Shown here in pieces: positions 44,218 to 56,200 of a DNA stretch of 64,000 nucleotides. The stretch covers positions 1,116,001-1,180,000 of the forward strand of contig NC_068348.1 in assembly GCF_014633365.1 (NCBI RefSeq). Direction: 5' to 3'. The notes beneath the pieces are model-generated. The model saw only the letters and a program-made list of their open reading frames with translations, made no database searches and had not been told where the DNA came from. The position numbers were made by a program, and so were the translations under genes. How positions within the stretch are numbered: the first letter of the stretch is position 1; every line of letters begins with the position of its first letter. This stretch comes from Diospyros lotus. Lineage: Eukaryota > Streptophyta > Magnoliopsida > Ericales > Ebenaceae.

Positions 44218-47018
44218 GTGCATTTAATTTGGATTCATTGCATTTGAATTGAATTAATGTTGAAGAATGTATACGTATATGAATAAGTTCATGTTATCGA
44301 TCTACGTGCACGTGACGACCAAAAAAAAAGGAATTTAGTCGTTCATTTACTTCCTATTAACGTTGAGAGTCTTGCCTGAATCTTCTTTTCAAATTTCAAA
44401 AGAAGTGTAGAAAACTCAAACCGTTTTACCCATTAAGCACAATTGATAATAGGAAAGGGTCACGTAAAACTCACGAGGTAAAAATTTAAAAAATAAACTA
44501 TAATTATCAAACATCACATAATAATTTTTTATTTGAATTTTATTATGTTTTTACACATATATATATAGCAGGAATTAATCTAAGCAAAGCCAATTGGGCC
44601 ATTATTGGGCCTCCAAGGACTTACAGGGCCATAGAACAAGGTTCCCTCAAGGCTTTACCCAAAAATTATATCTTCATTTATTGGGCCTAAAATTTAGCTA
44701 TGAAATGCCATATTCTTTAAAAAAAAAAATTATTATTGATAAGGGAATACTTAAAAAAGTAAAATCATTAAGTTATCACGAGAAATAATCCACCGACTTT
44801 AAAGTTCCTAATATATCCAAGTTCGAAAATTTTGAAGATAACTTCAACAATCTTAACTCACTTGTCTATTTAGATACTATTTGTTAATTAAGATATAAAC
44901 TAAAAAAAGGTAGAATATGAAAATTATCTTAAACAAATGTGTTTTTTATTGTATTTGTTAATTTTATTTGAAAATAAGTTATGTGATTTATTATCTTAAA
45001 CTTTTTAAATAAATTTATCTCTTTTCTCTTCGGATAAGTTATCTTAATCTTTACAGATAAGTTATCTTGATGCTAAGTTATCTTACTTATTTTAACAAAC
45101 GCTACCTTAAAAGACAAAGTCCTAATCAAGCCAACAAATTCATAATATTTATTGCGCATTCATTAATCATTTATTATATTAACTTGATTGTTGGCGGCTA
45201 TATCAAAAAATCACCCTCATTTTCTTGCAAGTCTTGCATCGAAACAAACCTTGATAATCAATCCCAACAACTATCATCAAATTGATTAGCAACTCTACCT
45301 TCAAAAGCAACATCAACTTGCAAACTTGACGTCGTAGACCCAATTGTTAGTTTTGTGAATGTTTAGATGATCTCATATCATCGTCATTATGTGACCCACG
45401 AGTTCAAATGAAAATTAATAATATAATTAATTTTAAAAAAAATATGAGTCTAATCAAGTGTATTTCCCCCCAAAAGAAGACCATATATTATACAAACATT
45501 GACTCTCCATGCATACAAGAACCATAGTCTATTCAAGATTTTGAATCTAATCTTGCCAAACTATGGCTCAATATGCCAAATCCAGGGCTTCTTGGTTGTC
45601 AGATTTGAAGTGAATCTTTGACATTTCTTGGTATTTAAGCTCACTTTGATGGCGGAAGGGGACATCCCACCTAACCCCTTTTGCTATAATAAATATATAT
45701 ATATATAAATATATATATATATTGCAATGCATTGATGTCACCGATTGAATCATCTTCTAAGCCCAGACCTATAATTTGAACAAAACAAAGACCATCAAAC
45801 AAGAGCTAAAAGTTAGCTCCCATTTGCTTAATTAGTGAATTTAATATCTATCAACACTCTTTAATGACTTTTCAAACTATTATTTAAATATTTAAGTTTG
45901 ATACTTTGCGATGATACGTTCCGTTAATATCTTATATTGTGTGTCGTATTAATGCAGAATATCAATAAAAGTGTTAAACTTAAGTGTATAAAATAATATT
46001 TTTAAATTACTTTTAAGAGGCGTTTGGTACAGAAAAAGTTTTTAAATTTTTGAAATTCATGATTATTGATAATATTCTTTGAAATCTTTGATTCGCAGGA
46101 TTAATACAATTCCATGTTTGATTAGATTTAAATATTATTAAAAATATTGAATATTCTTTTTTGAAAATTTTATATTCTTATGTTTGATTTAAATGCAACA
46201 TTCCTAAGAATTAATGTTTTTTTTTAAATTACCCTTATTTGATTTTTTACTTAAAAATAATAAATTCCTTTTAGTATATAAAAATTGGGACCTACAACCT
46301 TTTAGAAAGTTAAAAAATATTATTTTTTTACACATTATGTATATATGTGTGTGCACGCATATATGTTTGTAAGAAGGAAGTTATGACAAAAATAATCGTA
46401 AAAGGGTTATGTGGTTATAAGAGCGTAAGGGTTGTTTTAGATTTTTTTATTTATTAAAAACTTTTTCAAGTTCGAGAATTCAAGATTCCCAACCCCTATT
46501 AAATTTTTTTTATCGAAAAGTTAATTAAAAATAAATCTAAAAAATATTATTTTTTTAGGATTCTTTTTTAAAAAAATTGTACTTAACATGTAAATGTAGA
46601 TTTTTAACCTAATATTTTGAAGAATCTAAAAATTTCATGCTCCCTTGCGATATTGCTAACCAATTTTTAAGAGTAATGATTAAATTTTAATAAATATACA
46701 ATATTTTTAGGTATTAATTTTATTGGTTAATAAAATATTATAAAATACGATATATTTATTATCTATTAGTAAAAATATTTTAAAATTAAAAATAATATAA
46801 ATTATTTAAAAAATATATATATTTATTAAATACATCCGTACTTTTTTATCTGTCAGTTAAAAGTATGAATATATTTATTTACCCAAGACTTCATTAAATA
46901 CGTATTAAATGCTTTTTAATATGGGGAAAAACTTGGGTACTAACATCATCCAGGTGGTTCCATTGAGACCATTTATGAAAGGAAAAAAAATAAAAATGTG
47001 ATTTTGACATACAATAGT
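44218..47018. other. Noncoding AT-rich region
   Basis: The 3' UTR of the glycosyltransferase (AATAAG-type signals near 44280), then no supported gene. About 46020-46510 begins GGCGTTTGGTACAGAAAAAG, which resembles a MITE end, but no matching inverted end was found. TA runs at 45689-45720. Short frames here show no family signature. Confidence 0.5.
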
Positions 47019-47464
47019 TAGAGGTGTGAAAATAATTAGTTCAATTATTGAATTGATTAAATTTTATTAATTAATTAAATTAAATTGTGAATCAAAATTA
47101 AATCAAACTAATAGATTAATTTAAAAAATTAAAGTAACTGATAATTAAAAAAATTAAAGTCTAATCGTATAAATCGAATCAAACTAATCAAATTGAACAA
47201 ATGCAAAAAAAAAAAGAAGAAAAAACTAAAGTAACAGATAAAAAATATATAAAATCGAAGAAAAAGACGTTATTTTGTAAATATCAAAACAATATCGCTT
47301 TAAAATTTGATCGGTTTGATTAATTTAGTTCTTCCAATCAAAAAATTGAACCAAAAATTGAACTTAAAAAATTAATTGAACCGAATCGATGCAAGAAAAA
47401 AATCGAATCGAAAGTTCGATCGGTTCAGTTAGTTCGGCTAAATTGAACTTTTGCTCTCCCTCTA
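47019..47464. mobile_element. hAT MITE
   Basis: 446 bp with ends TAGAGGTGTGAAAATAATTA and, reversed, TAGAGGGAGAGCAAAAGTTC, flanked by ACAATAGT (47011-47018) and AAAATAGT (47465-47472), an 8-bp duplication with one mismatch. The GGGAGAGCAAAAGTTCAATT end matches the degenerate copies at 17584 and 25995, so all three belong to one family. Confidence 0.82.
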
Positions 47465-47472
47465 AAAATAGT

Positions 47473-50400
47473 GATATTTAGTGTGATACATTCATATTAA
47501 TATATTATATTATATATAAGATTATCACATCAATTGTTCCTCTTAAGTGTTTTAATTAACATTTAAAAAAAAATCTTCTATTGAGTTTGCATTGGAGTTT
47601 CATGCATTAAAGAGTTTCGTGTATAAATGCAATAATATGGTCAGATATTTTTATTTTCAAGAAAATATAAAAAAACATGTTTCGATCCTCCCTATTTTTT
47701 GAATTTTTTCAATAACTTTTCCAAACAAGTCATTTAAAAAATAATTTAAAATATTAAAAAATAATATATATATATATATGTGTGTGAAAAATAAAATTAT
47801 ATTACATAAACTTACAAAGGTCTTATTACAAATATGAAGAAAAAGTAGATTTATGAAATGCCATTTCGTGTGTGTTTTCAAATTTTTGAAAACAAAGTCA
47901 AAAAACAAAGTCAAAGGTAATCTCTTAAGTTTATTATAAAAAATGATAGGTGTTAGGGTTCGGCTCTCGACAAATTTGTCCATACACCTAAATCGTGATC
48001 AAAGTAAACTATGGGTTTAGAAAGAGGAGGATAGCATGGGCCAAAAGTTATTTGTGATTGAGACCTCTCGAGTTTTTCATGTTACAAAAAAAAAAAAAAA
48101 TCAAACTGAGTATTTAATTTTTTATTTTTCAAAAAATAAGAACCCAACATAAAAAATTCAAAATGTAAACCATAAAAAATGCATGAAACGGATCATAACA
48201 AATGTATGGCTTTTGGGTTGAATTTAAAAAATATGACTAAATCTCAATATTAAGATTTAGAGTTTAGATAAGAGTCAGATTCCGACAAAATCCCACTAGA
48301 GTGAGGGGCATGGGGTCTCTCACTAATTAGAGAGAGCACATGAAGAGCCTTCCATGACAGTGGCAGGTGAAAAGGAAGGCAAAAGGGTCCCTTCTCCCTC
48401 AAAACTTATGAACACAAAATGGTCTTTACTTACTCATTTAATTTCAATAAAGGATATTCATGGGACCCCAATTCTTAGGGGGGGGGGACCCTATTTGTCT
48501 TATGACATTTCATTTGAAAAATCTGTGTGTATCTATCACACATAGCTCCACTTATTTAAATTCTAGCTTAATTAAAGACTATTCTTTGGTCAAAGAAAGC
48601 AAAATGATCCCAATATTTATTTCATCTCTCATTTTAGCATTATTTGTATGTTTGATTATGGTTGTTGTTGTTGTGGTTTTAGCTTGTTTTTATTTTTGGA
48701 CACAATTAGATAGAAGGAAAATGACCCTTATTCTTAATTTTTTCATTGTTTTTATTCCTGCCTTTTCAGGTTCATGAAAAGTTAAAAGAAAAATTGTATC
48801 TAATGATTATCAGATCTATTTTGTTATATGCCTATAGTATTATATAAGTAAAGATGTCATTTTGGTGTTACGAACTCATGTCAATAAAATAAATTCCATA
48901 AATACATTTATATTTTTTTGTCTAAAAGATAAAGATAAGACTAAATATTGACTAGCAAAACACTACTTATAGAATATATATAAATATATACGTGTTGAAT
49001 ACAAGGATATTATGAGATAGAATTAATAATAAGATTATTTATTGTAAGGTCAAAATTACTTTTATTGAAAATAAGATGTCAACGAACATAATAAAGATAA
49101 TGAAATGATCATGTGAGATAAAGACCATTATAATCTTATGTGAGTTGAGTGGATCAAGTGAACAAATTTTGTGCAAAAGAGTCAAAGAAATACTAACCGC
49201 AATAATTAAATCTACCAAATGCTAAGATGACACCTAACCCAATCCTCCGATGGCGTGTCCCTTCCAACAATTGTCAAACGCATTACCATTTCTTTCTCTA
49301 GTTGATGAGATCATGGGTTCTAGTGTGGTTTGAGAAGCATGGGCTAACACCCACAAAGACCATACTCATGGGTCACATAAGAGGAAATAATTTAGTGAAA
49401 ATCACACTTGGGCCATCTTGGATCGACATATATAAGCCTTAAATTTCAAAGATAACGGAGAGGCCTAAAATCTTAACCATTTTATTACTATCCTTTCTTG
49501 TTCATTCTCTAAAATCTTAATAGAAACTTGATCATCGGAGATTCTCTCAGGGAACAAAAGTCTCGTGTTTGTAGGAGTTAGCCCAATTCCCCGCAACATC
49601 AAATACTAGAAAAAAATTGTTTAAGAACTGTTCGACTTAGATATATATGAATTATAGTAACTATATAGAAGATATGGTAATAAATAAAAATGATTGACAA
49701 ACTCTAATTCATGTATCCACCTCTATTTAGTGGGATTACGAGTTCATATATTATTATTTTTTAAAATATTTTCTAATTTGAAACTATCTCTAGATAAATT
49801 TTTAAATGTGATGGCTGATGTCCTGATGTGAAGCATTTATTATTTTGATTTTGAAGAGAGTAACGAGGTTTTAAAGCTCAAAAGGCATCCATATCCATTC
49901 ATGTATGTGTTGCTTGGAAGCATCGTCAAAAGAGAACCCTTCATGGCTAATCATTCAAAGCAGGCCAAAACCATTATTTAAAGTGTAATGTTATTTAAAT
50001 AAGCTTTTTATAAAATAACTTGGTTCATTAATAATAATAAATTAAAAAATACCCAATAAAGACTGATGATGATAAAAAGTTCAAAAAAAATATTACTATA
50101 AAATATTTTTACATAAAAATGTATAATTATATTGTTCTCCTTAAAGACATTGTAAAGAGATCACGAGTATTTCAGTATAATAACAAAAGTGAATGACGGG
50201 GACCGAACTTGTGCACTACCTTGATTCACTTGGCTACATTTGCCCCTACGCTTACATAGGTTTGAGTCTTTATTTACGATCGGATCCTTTTTCCCTTATG
50301 ATCGTTATTAAAGAGAAGTTTTTCCTATACGATAGTTGTAAGTCTATTTTTGTGTTTCGAAATTAGGGGAAACAAAGTTTCGAACAAAGAGGTTGAGTTG

Positions 50401-50795
50401 TTCACTTCATTTATTTGACTAAACTTGACTCTTGATTAAATAAAAGGGTTGGACAAGTAGTGAATGCTCGTTTAGTAGATAGCAAATAGCTTTGCCCGTA
50501 CTCTTATCAAAATGAAAAACAAGAAGCAAAGCTTGAAGAGGTGAGCGAGAAAGCCATTGCATGCTAGCCTCTTGCATATGGTGTTAAGCATGTGCGTATT
50601 GGATGTGAATTCTTATTTATAGCCAAAGAAAATTATTTTTATTTAAATTATATAAAATTTTTGTAAGAATATAATTTTCTTTATTTTATAGAAAATTATT
50701 AATTTGATCCTTAAACTTTTGGATTTTAATAACACTTTAATAATAATTTTTATTTATTAAAATGCAAAACAATAATTAACATTACTGATTATAAT
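47473..50795. other. Noncoding region with LTR-like and SINE-like remnants
   Basis: About 49000-49610 resembles a solo LTR. It has the TATA-like GACATATATAAGCC at 49425 and, 100 bp on, TTGATCATCGGAGATTCTCT followed by AGGGAACAAAAGTCTCGTG, the arrangement seen in plant gypsy LTRs. Ends and duplication are unresolved. About 50080-50255 on the minus strand has A- and B-box-like motifs (TAGCCAAGTGAATC, AAGTTCGGTCCCCG) and could be a SINE. Frames at 48354-48777 are unsupported. Confidence 0.4.
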
Positions 50796-50880
50796 GAGAT
50801 AACATTATACTATAATAAAATGTGACAAACACTTGTGACGAGATAACATTATACTATAATAAAATGTGACGAACACTTGT
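50796..50880 (+). repeat. ~43-bp tandem duplication
   Basis: GAGATAACATTATACTATAA...AACACTTGT occurs twice in tandem with one substitution (50796-50839 and 50840-50880). Confidence 0.88.
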
Positions 50881-50908
50881 AAAGTAAAAATAACATTTTC
50901 GAAAAAGG

Positions 50909-51147
50909 AACTCTTCGAGATAATGCAGATGGTCTACTACACATCGAGAGATTGGGATACTACCCAATCGTAGATTCAATTTTGCATTGTGATTGTGTCT
51001 ATTTATGAGGTCAAGTCTTTCATTTTTATTTTGTGATAAATCTGTTCATTTATTTAGATTTGTAGAATAAATAGACCGTAAATTTTAGAGAGAACAAGAT
51101 AAGTCCGGATTGAAAGACGATTATAACCCGCATTACCAAAAAAAAAT
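50909..51147 (+). mobile_element. SINE-like retroposon
   Basis: 239 bp ending CATTACCAAAAAAAAAT, flanked by a 16-bp duplication with one mismatch (ACATTTTCGAAAAAGG 50893-50908; ACATTTTCAAAAAAGG 51148-51163). The 5' part has CATCGAGAGATTGG and a weak B box (CGTAGATTCAATTTT). The same CATCGAG.GATTGG ... CGTA.ATTC.ATTTT block recurs at 51729-51795. Confidence 0.7.
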
Positions 51148-51707
51148 ACATTTTCAAAAAAGGGTTAGGCATAGGGGCAGATGGTCAATTGAAATAAAGA
51201 TAATACGTTAGGTAATTAACCGGTAATAATAAGTAGAGAGACTATTAAGGTGATAATAATCCTTAGAAAGAATTCTAAGTGCCAGCTATCTGTGGGCCCC
51301 ATGATTTTACCGCTGTCTCCGATCGGCATCTCGTGATATTTTGACGATAAGTTACCCGATTTGGCAACCCGTGTTTGCTGTGGGGCTGCTGTTTCTAACG
51401 TGCGCTGAGGATGCGGTACATGAGCCCCTACGCAACCTCCGTCACGACTCGCCTATTTCCCATTTTGCCTCCGCCCCACGAACACCACTCCCCCTTAATT
51501 GGTGGCGGCGCCGCTCCCACCACCATGTTTTCCGGCGACCTCTCAAATAAACGTGATCTGTGTGACTGATAATTTTATTTATGTCTTCTATTATACTATT
51601 ATAAAAAGGTAATAAAGGCATGCAAATGTTTCCCTGAGATTGGCTCTCGAGTGCAAAGAGAAAAAGAAACTCGGTTGCAAAATCTACTTGTCAAGTAAAG
51701 ACAAAAA

Positions 51708-51886
51708 AATTTATGTTCAAAGTATACATCGAGCGATTGGACAAGTGATATGTCGAGTTTATATTGATAGGTCGTAAATTCGATTTTTATTTTGCGCAAT
51801 GAGGTAAAATTTTACATCTACGATTTACTTTCTCTACCGAAATCAAAAACACGAATAGCTGGGATCACACAAGAACGATCATCTCC
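51708..51886 (+). mobile_element. Second SINE-like insertion of the same family
   Basis: 179 bp between perfect 16-bp direct repeats CAAGTAAAGACAAAAA (51692-51707, 51887-51902). It contains CATCGAGCGATTGGACAAG and GGTCGTAAATTCGATTTTTA, shared with the 50909-51147 element. It lacks an A tail at the right end, so it may be truncated. Confidence 0.55.
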
Positions 51887-51902
51887 CAAGTAAAGACAAA
51901 AA

Positions 51903-53213
51903 TTGTCTTTTGATTTGATGATGATGAGTGAAAAGATTATCGCTCAATAAATAAAAGTTATTCTAAAGATAATAAGTTGATCTTTCTTGAGAACTCACAT
52001 TAATGAGAATGTTTGGTACCTTAATACTGACTTTTCGTTATATGGAGTATTCTCCTAAAATATCTTTATATATTTTGTTTAGATAACTTTTGTTAAAATA
52101 AATAAAATAAAATTGTATCAAAATAAAGTTAAAATTCTTTTTAGATCAAAATAGGGGTTGTGAAATATTATAAATTTTTATCAGATTATTCGTTAAATTG
52201 TTTAAAATGTATTAAAAAATATACGAGTCATTTTTTAAAATACATTAGAGAAGAGATTGATAAATTTATATGAATAATTTCGTATAAGAGTTCGTGTGTT
52301 TTATCTTTAATATTTTCTAAATGATAATAACAATGCTGACACCCCATTACGCATCTGAATAATATTTAGAAAAGAAAGCGCATGAGATATTTAGAGGATT
52401 AATTATTGAAAATTTTTAAATTTAACCCTTGATTGGAGGGTTCTGGAAATTAATGTGATTAACAAATCCAAGAGAAAGGAGATGAAGAGAAGGAAAGGCG
52501 ATGAGCTCGAGATAATGAAATTCCTGTATCTCGAGAAATCGAGGTGGAGTTTCGCTGCTAAGAAACAATGATTAACAGTAAAAGATTAGAGACTTAGAGA
52601 TTAAAGATTAAAGGTGGTGTGACCCAACAACACGAACAAGAATCACAGAAATTTTCCATAAAAATCAAATCTTGGAAAATTAAATTCCAAACCGCCAATT
52701 TGAATGCAAAAGCAGCAACAAGACATTCCCCAGAACAGATTTCTTCTAATTCATCTGTATCTCACCATTCATTCATTCAATTGAATTCTCTTTCTCTTTT
52801 ATCCACTTCTTTTTTTCTTCCATCTCTCTCTCTTCTTTCTCTCTCCATTGCTTTTACTTTCTGACACCAAACCTCTCTTTGAATCTACGTTTTCCATGTT
52901 GTTGTTTGCTTCAGTCTCTTTACTGACTCGTTCCCAGTGATTTTGCTTTCAGACTCATAGATTTGTTCTTAAGCTTCCTTTAGCTTGCTCACTTGGTTCT
53001 TAATCATTTGAATCAATCTTTATTTATCTTGATAAACCCACCATTGCACTTCTTGTTGTTTCTCACTGCTCGCTTTCCCTCTTTCTTGATAAACCCTTAT
53101 CGCCAACTGCGTTGATTCCTTTCCCCTTTTTCGTTTCTGGGTTTTCTTCCTCGCTTGATTTCTTGGACTCTGGTGGTTCCATGAGCTGTTTGGTTGCTGG
53201 GTTTGAGTGAAGA
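51903..53213 (+). promoter_or_regulatory. Upstream region of LRR-RLK gene
   Basis: AT-rich to about 52440, then a pyrimidine-rich stretch (TTCTCTTTCTCTTTTATCCA... at 52785-52855) typical of plant core promoters and 5' UTRs near the transcription start, then a T-rich leader to the ATG at 53214. A short frame at 52619-52864 has no family match and is treated as leader. An isolated GC-rich patch at about 51290-51545 has no recognised product. Confidence 0.45.
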
Positions 53214-56200
53214 ATGAGGCCATTTCGCTCATTTTTTCAAGTTGTGTGCTTTTGTTTGGGACTCTTCCTTCTTGTAAATTGTGGCTCTTCAGTTAATTCT
53301 GCATTAACTGAAGGTATGTGGTTTTGCTTAGATCTTGATTCGGGGATCGGATCTTAAATTCTAGCACTAATGTAGAGCTTGATTTGACTCTGTTGTGGGA
53401 AAATTACGTCACTTTGTTACTAGATTAGTGAACTGTTATAAAGTAAAGTTGTTGCCAAAAATTTGATTTGGTCGAGTCTTTCTTACTGGGGTTCTTGGTT
53501 TTGCTCAGTGCAAGCTCTTAAGGCTTTCAAGGAAGCTATATATGAAGACCCTCTTTTGGCTTTGTCAAGTTGGAATACCCTAGATTCAGGCCCTTGTGAC
53601 TGGTCTGGCATTTCCTGTACTACTGATGGTGATCATGTCTTAAAGCTGTAAGATGTCGTATCTATCTAATAAGTTGTTTCTTGATTCATATCCACACAAA
53701 TATATCTCGTGTTTAGATTTTTTTTTTTTTCCTTTCTGTGTTATGTTTGGATTGTTTTACTTTTGTGGAACTGAGAATTAGATTAGTAGCACATATGTAA
53801 AGACTAATTTTCATGACCTGTTTGTGTGTAACTCTGATTTTGTAGAAACATTTCTGGATCATCTTTGAGGGGTTTTCTTGCTCCAGAATTGAGTTCATTA
53901 TCTTCCTTGCAAGAACTGTATGCTTTCCTTCTACATATTTCCCCTTTTATTCGACCGTTACCTGTAAATCGGAGCATGAAATGGCCGAAATTTAGTCTGA
54001 CGTCCTGATGCGTGCAGAATTTTGCATGGAAATAATCTGATCGGTGCAATACCCAAAGAAATGGGCATGTTGAAGTACCTAAAGGTCTTGGATTTGGGAC
54101 AGAATCAGCTATCCGGTCCAATTCCTCCTGAGCTTGGAAATTTAACTAACCTGGTGAAAATGTAAATGGATTCTGACATTAATTTCTTATCTTCACTTGA
54201 TATTTGGTGATCTTTTGCTTTCTATTTTTTCACTTTTGCTTATCTGGCTGTAGAAACCTTCGGTCCAATGGGTTGACTGGAAAGCTGCCTCATGAGTTTG
54301 GCAATTTGAAGCACCTTGAGGAGCTTCGATTGGATAGAAATAAGCTTCAAGGAATCATTCCTGCGAGTAATAATTCAGATTCTATGTCCAGCACTCATGG
54401 GATGTAAGTGAAAAGTGTAGAAAATTTCTGCATTCTGACATTTTAGTTGAACTCTTATGGTTCCCCCCTGGAGATCGAGTTAATGACTACTTTCACTGTA
54501 CTAGTCGTTTGCAGGATGTTTGTCCACACGAATATGATTCTGCACAGAAAATGACAGTTATATACTTACACATGTTCTTTTCCTTTATTACTTGCCTACC
54601 AATTATATACTTACACCTATGAAATTGTATTTTATCATCTTTGTGAACAGTGTTGAATTTCTGAATCACAGTTTAGAGAAGTCACATTGAGGTGGTAGTT
54701 AGGGTATTTATCTGTCATTCATTACTTGTATTGTGCACATGTTAGTGATGAGGTTCAAAAAAATGTTGGGAATGAATAAGTCCACCAAATATAGTAGTCC
54801 CTAGCTGCTATAAATGTTAAAGGCATGCTTATCTGTATAGATTCTTGCGTACAGTTTCATTTTCGTGTACGGTTTCTGATTCGTCTCTGGTCTTTGCTCA
54901 TTGTCCAAGAAGAATTCAAATGGTACTAGTCAAAGAAGCATGATATTGATATAAAGTTAGTAGGAGTGGAGATTTTGTTGGTTGACAAAAGGGTCATCCA
55001 GCCCCAAATTGATGAATTCTTTTACTTGTTTTTTAGTTGCGAGATTTCTTGTTTTTGTTAACAAGAGTGCAATGGTAATGTGATTGATCCCATGCAACCC
55101 TAATAAAAGATGATACTAGGAGTTAAATGGGATAGTTAACTGGTTGTGTGGGGAAATCAGAGAATGTAGGGAAAATCATGGCTCCTTGTTTGGCTATGAT
55201 GAAAGCACGGGACAAACAAAAATATGATAGGAAAACGGGGGTAAATTCTTGTTTTGTATATCACGTTTCATCTCTTTTATCTTCATTTCTGACTATTTCC
55301 AGGAAGCTTTTATTTATTTTGTATCTTATTGTAACTGGGAGACAATACAATGGGAATGAGTTTATCCTTATCCTTTCCCTTTTTGTATTCCAATCACCAT
55401 TTCTAACATCACAATGTATCTCTGCTGGTGAAGAAGTGTTTGTCAAGGTCGGTTATTTATGTGCTGGGACATTTTTTGGGCACACTTTGATCCTTTGATG
55501 GTCGATATGGGTTTTGGTTCATGACCAAAGAAATACTACCTTCTTTACAATCTTCTGAACTGTTTTAGAACTGGGACCAAGTAAGTAAATTGAGGCCCAC
55601 TTTAGCATCTTCTTAGTCCAATCAACATGAAAAACGCCAGAAATTTGAAAATAAGTTCGGTGAACTACAAACTATTGAAAGCAACTTTATGCTTTTGTGA
55701 AGATATCACACTTTAGAATGCCCTTTGACTATTATCTGTGTGATGCTCAATGCAGTAACTTCTGTGCTTGCAACAGCCAGAATTTTCTCATCAGCAACCC
55801 ACCTGTCTAGCTTACGAGCAATTCACTTCGTTTTGTCATTTCGAAACGCTATAACCACAACCATGGAAAACCATCTGCAGCATTTTATCAGACAAAATTT
55901 TTCCTTGAATAAGTGTCCAAGAATCAGAGATGTTATTGAGGCCACACCATTTTCTTTGCTTATTTTTCTTGATTTTAATTCTAGTAATTCCTGACATTAC
56001 TACTCAAGCATTAACAACTTTTTTTGTTTTTTTTTGTTTTTTCCTTTCTGTGTTTGAAGTTTTTATTAAAAGCAAGTGAAAAATGGAAAGTTTGATGTAT
56101 AATGTTTTAAGCAGTGATCAAGATAAAGACCATCATAGTGGAAGTGAAGCTATAGACGGTTCCATCATATTGACTGTTTTACAATTTAACTCGAACTATT

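Noticed and set aside
48354..48777. Overlapping frames of 63 and 105 codons with a hydrophobic stretch
   Set aside because: No conserved motif, no splice structure; AT-rich sequence readily makes hydrophobic frames.
51341..51550. A 69-codon frame in a GC-rich patch
   Set aside because: No recognisable domain, no splice partner on either strand, and no neighbour in frame. Possibly a relic of a gene, but not supportable.
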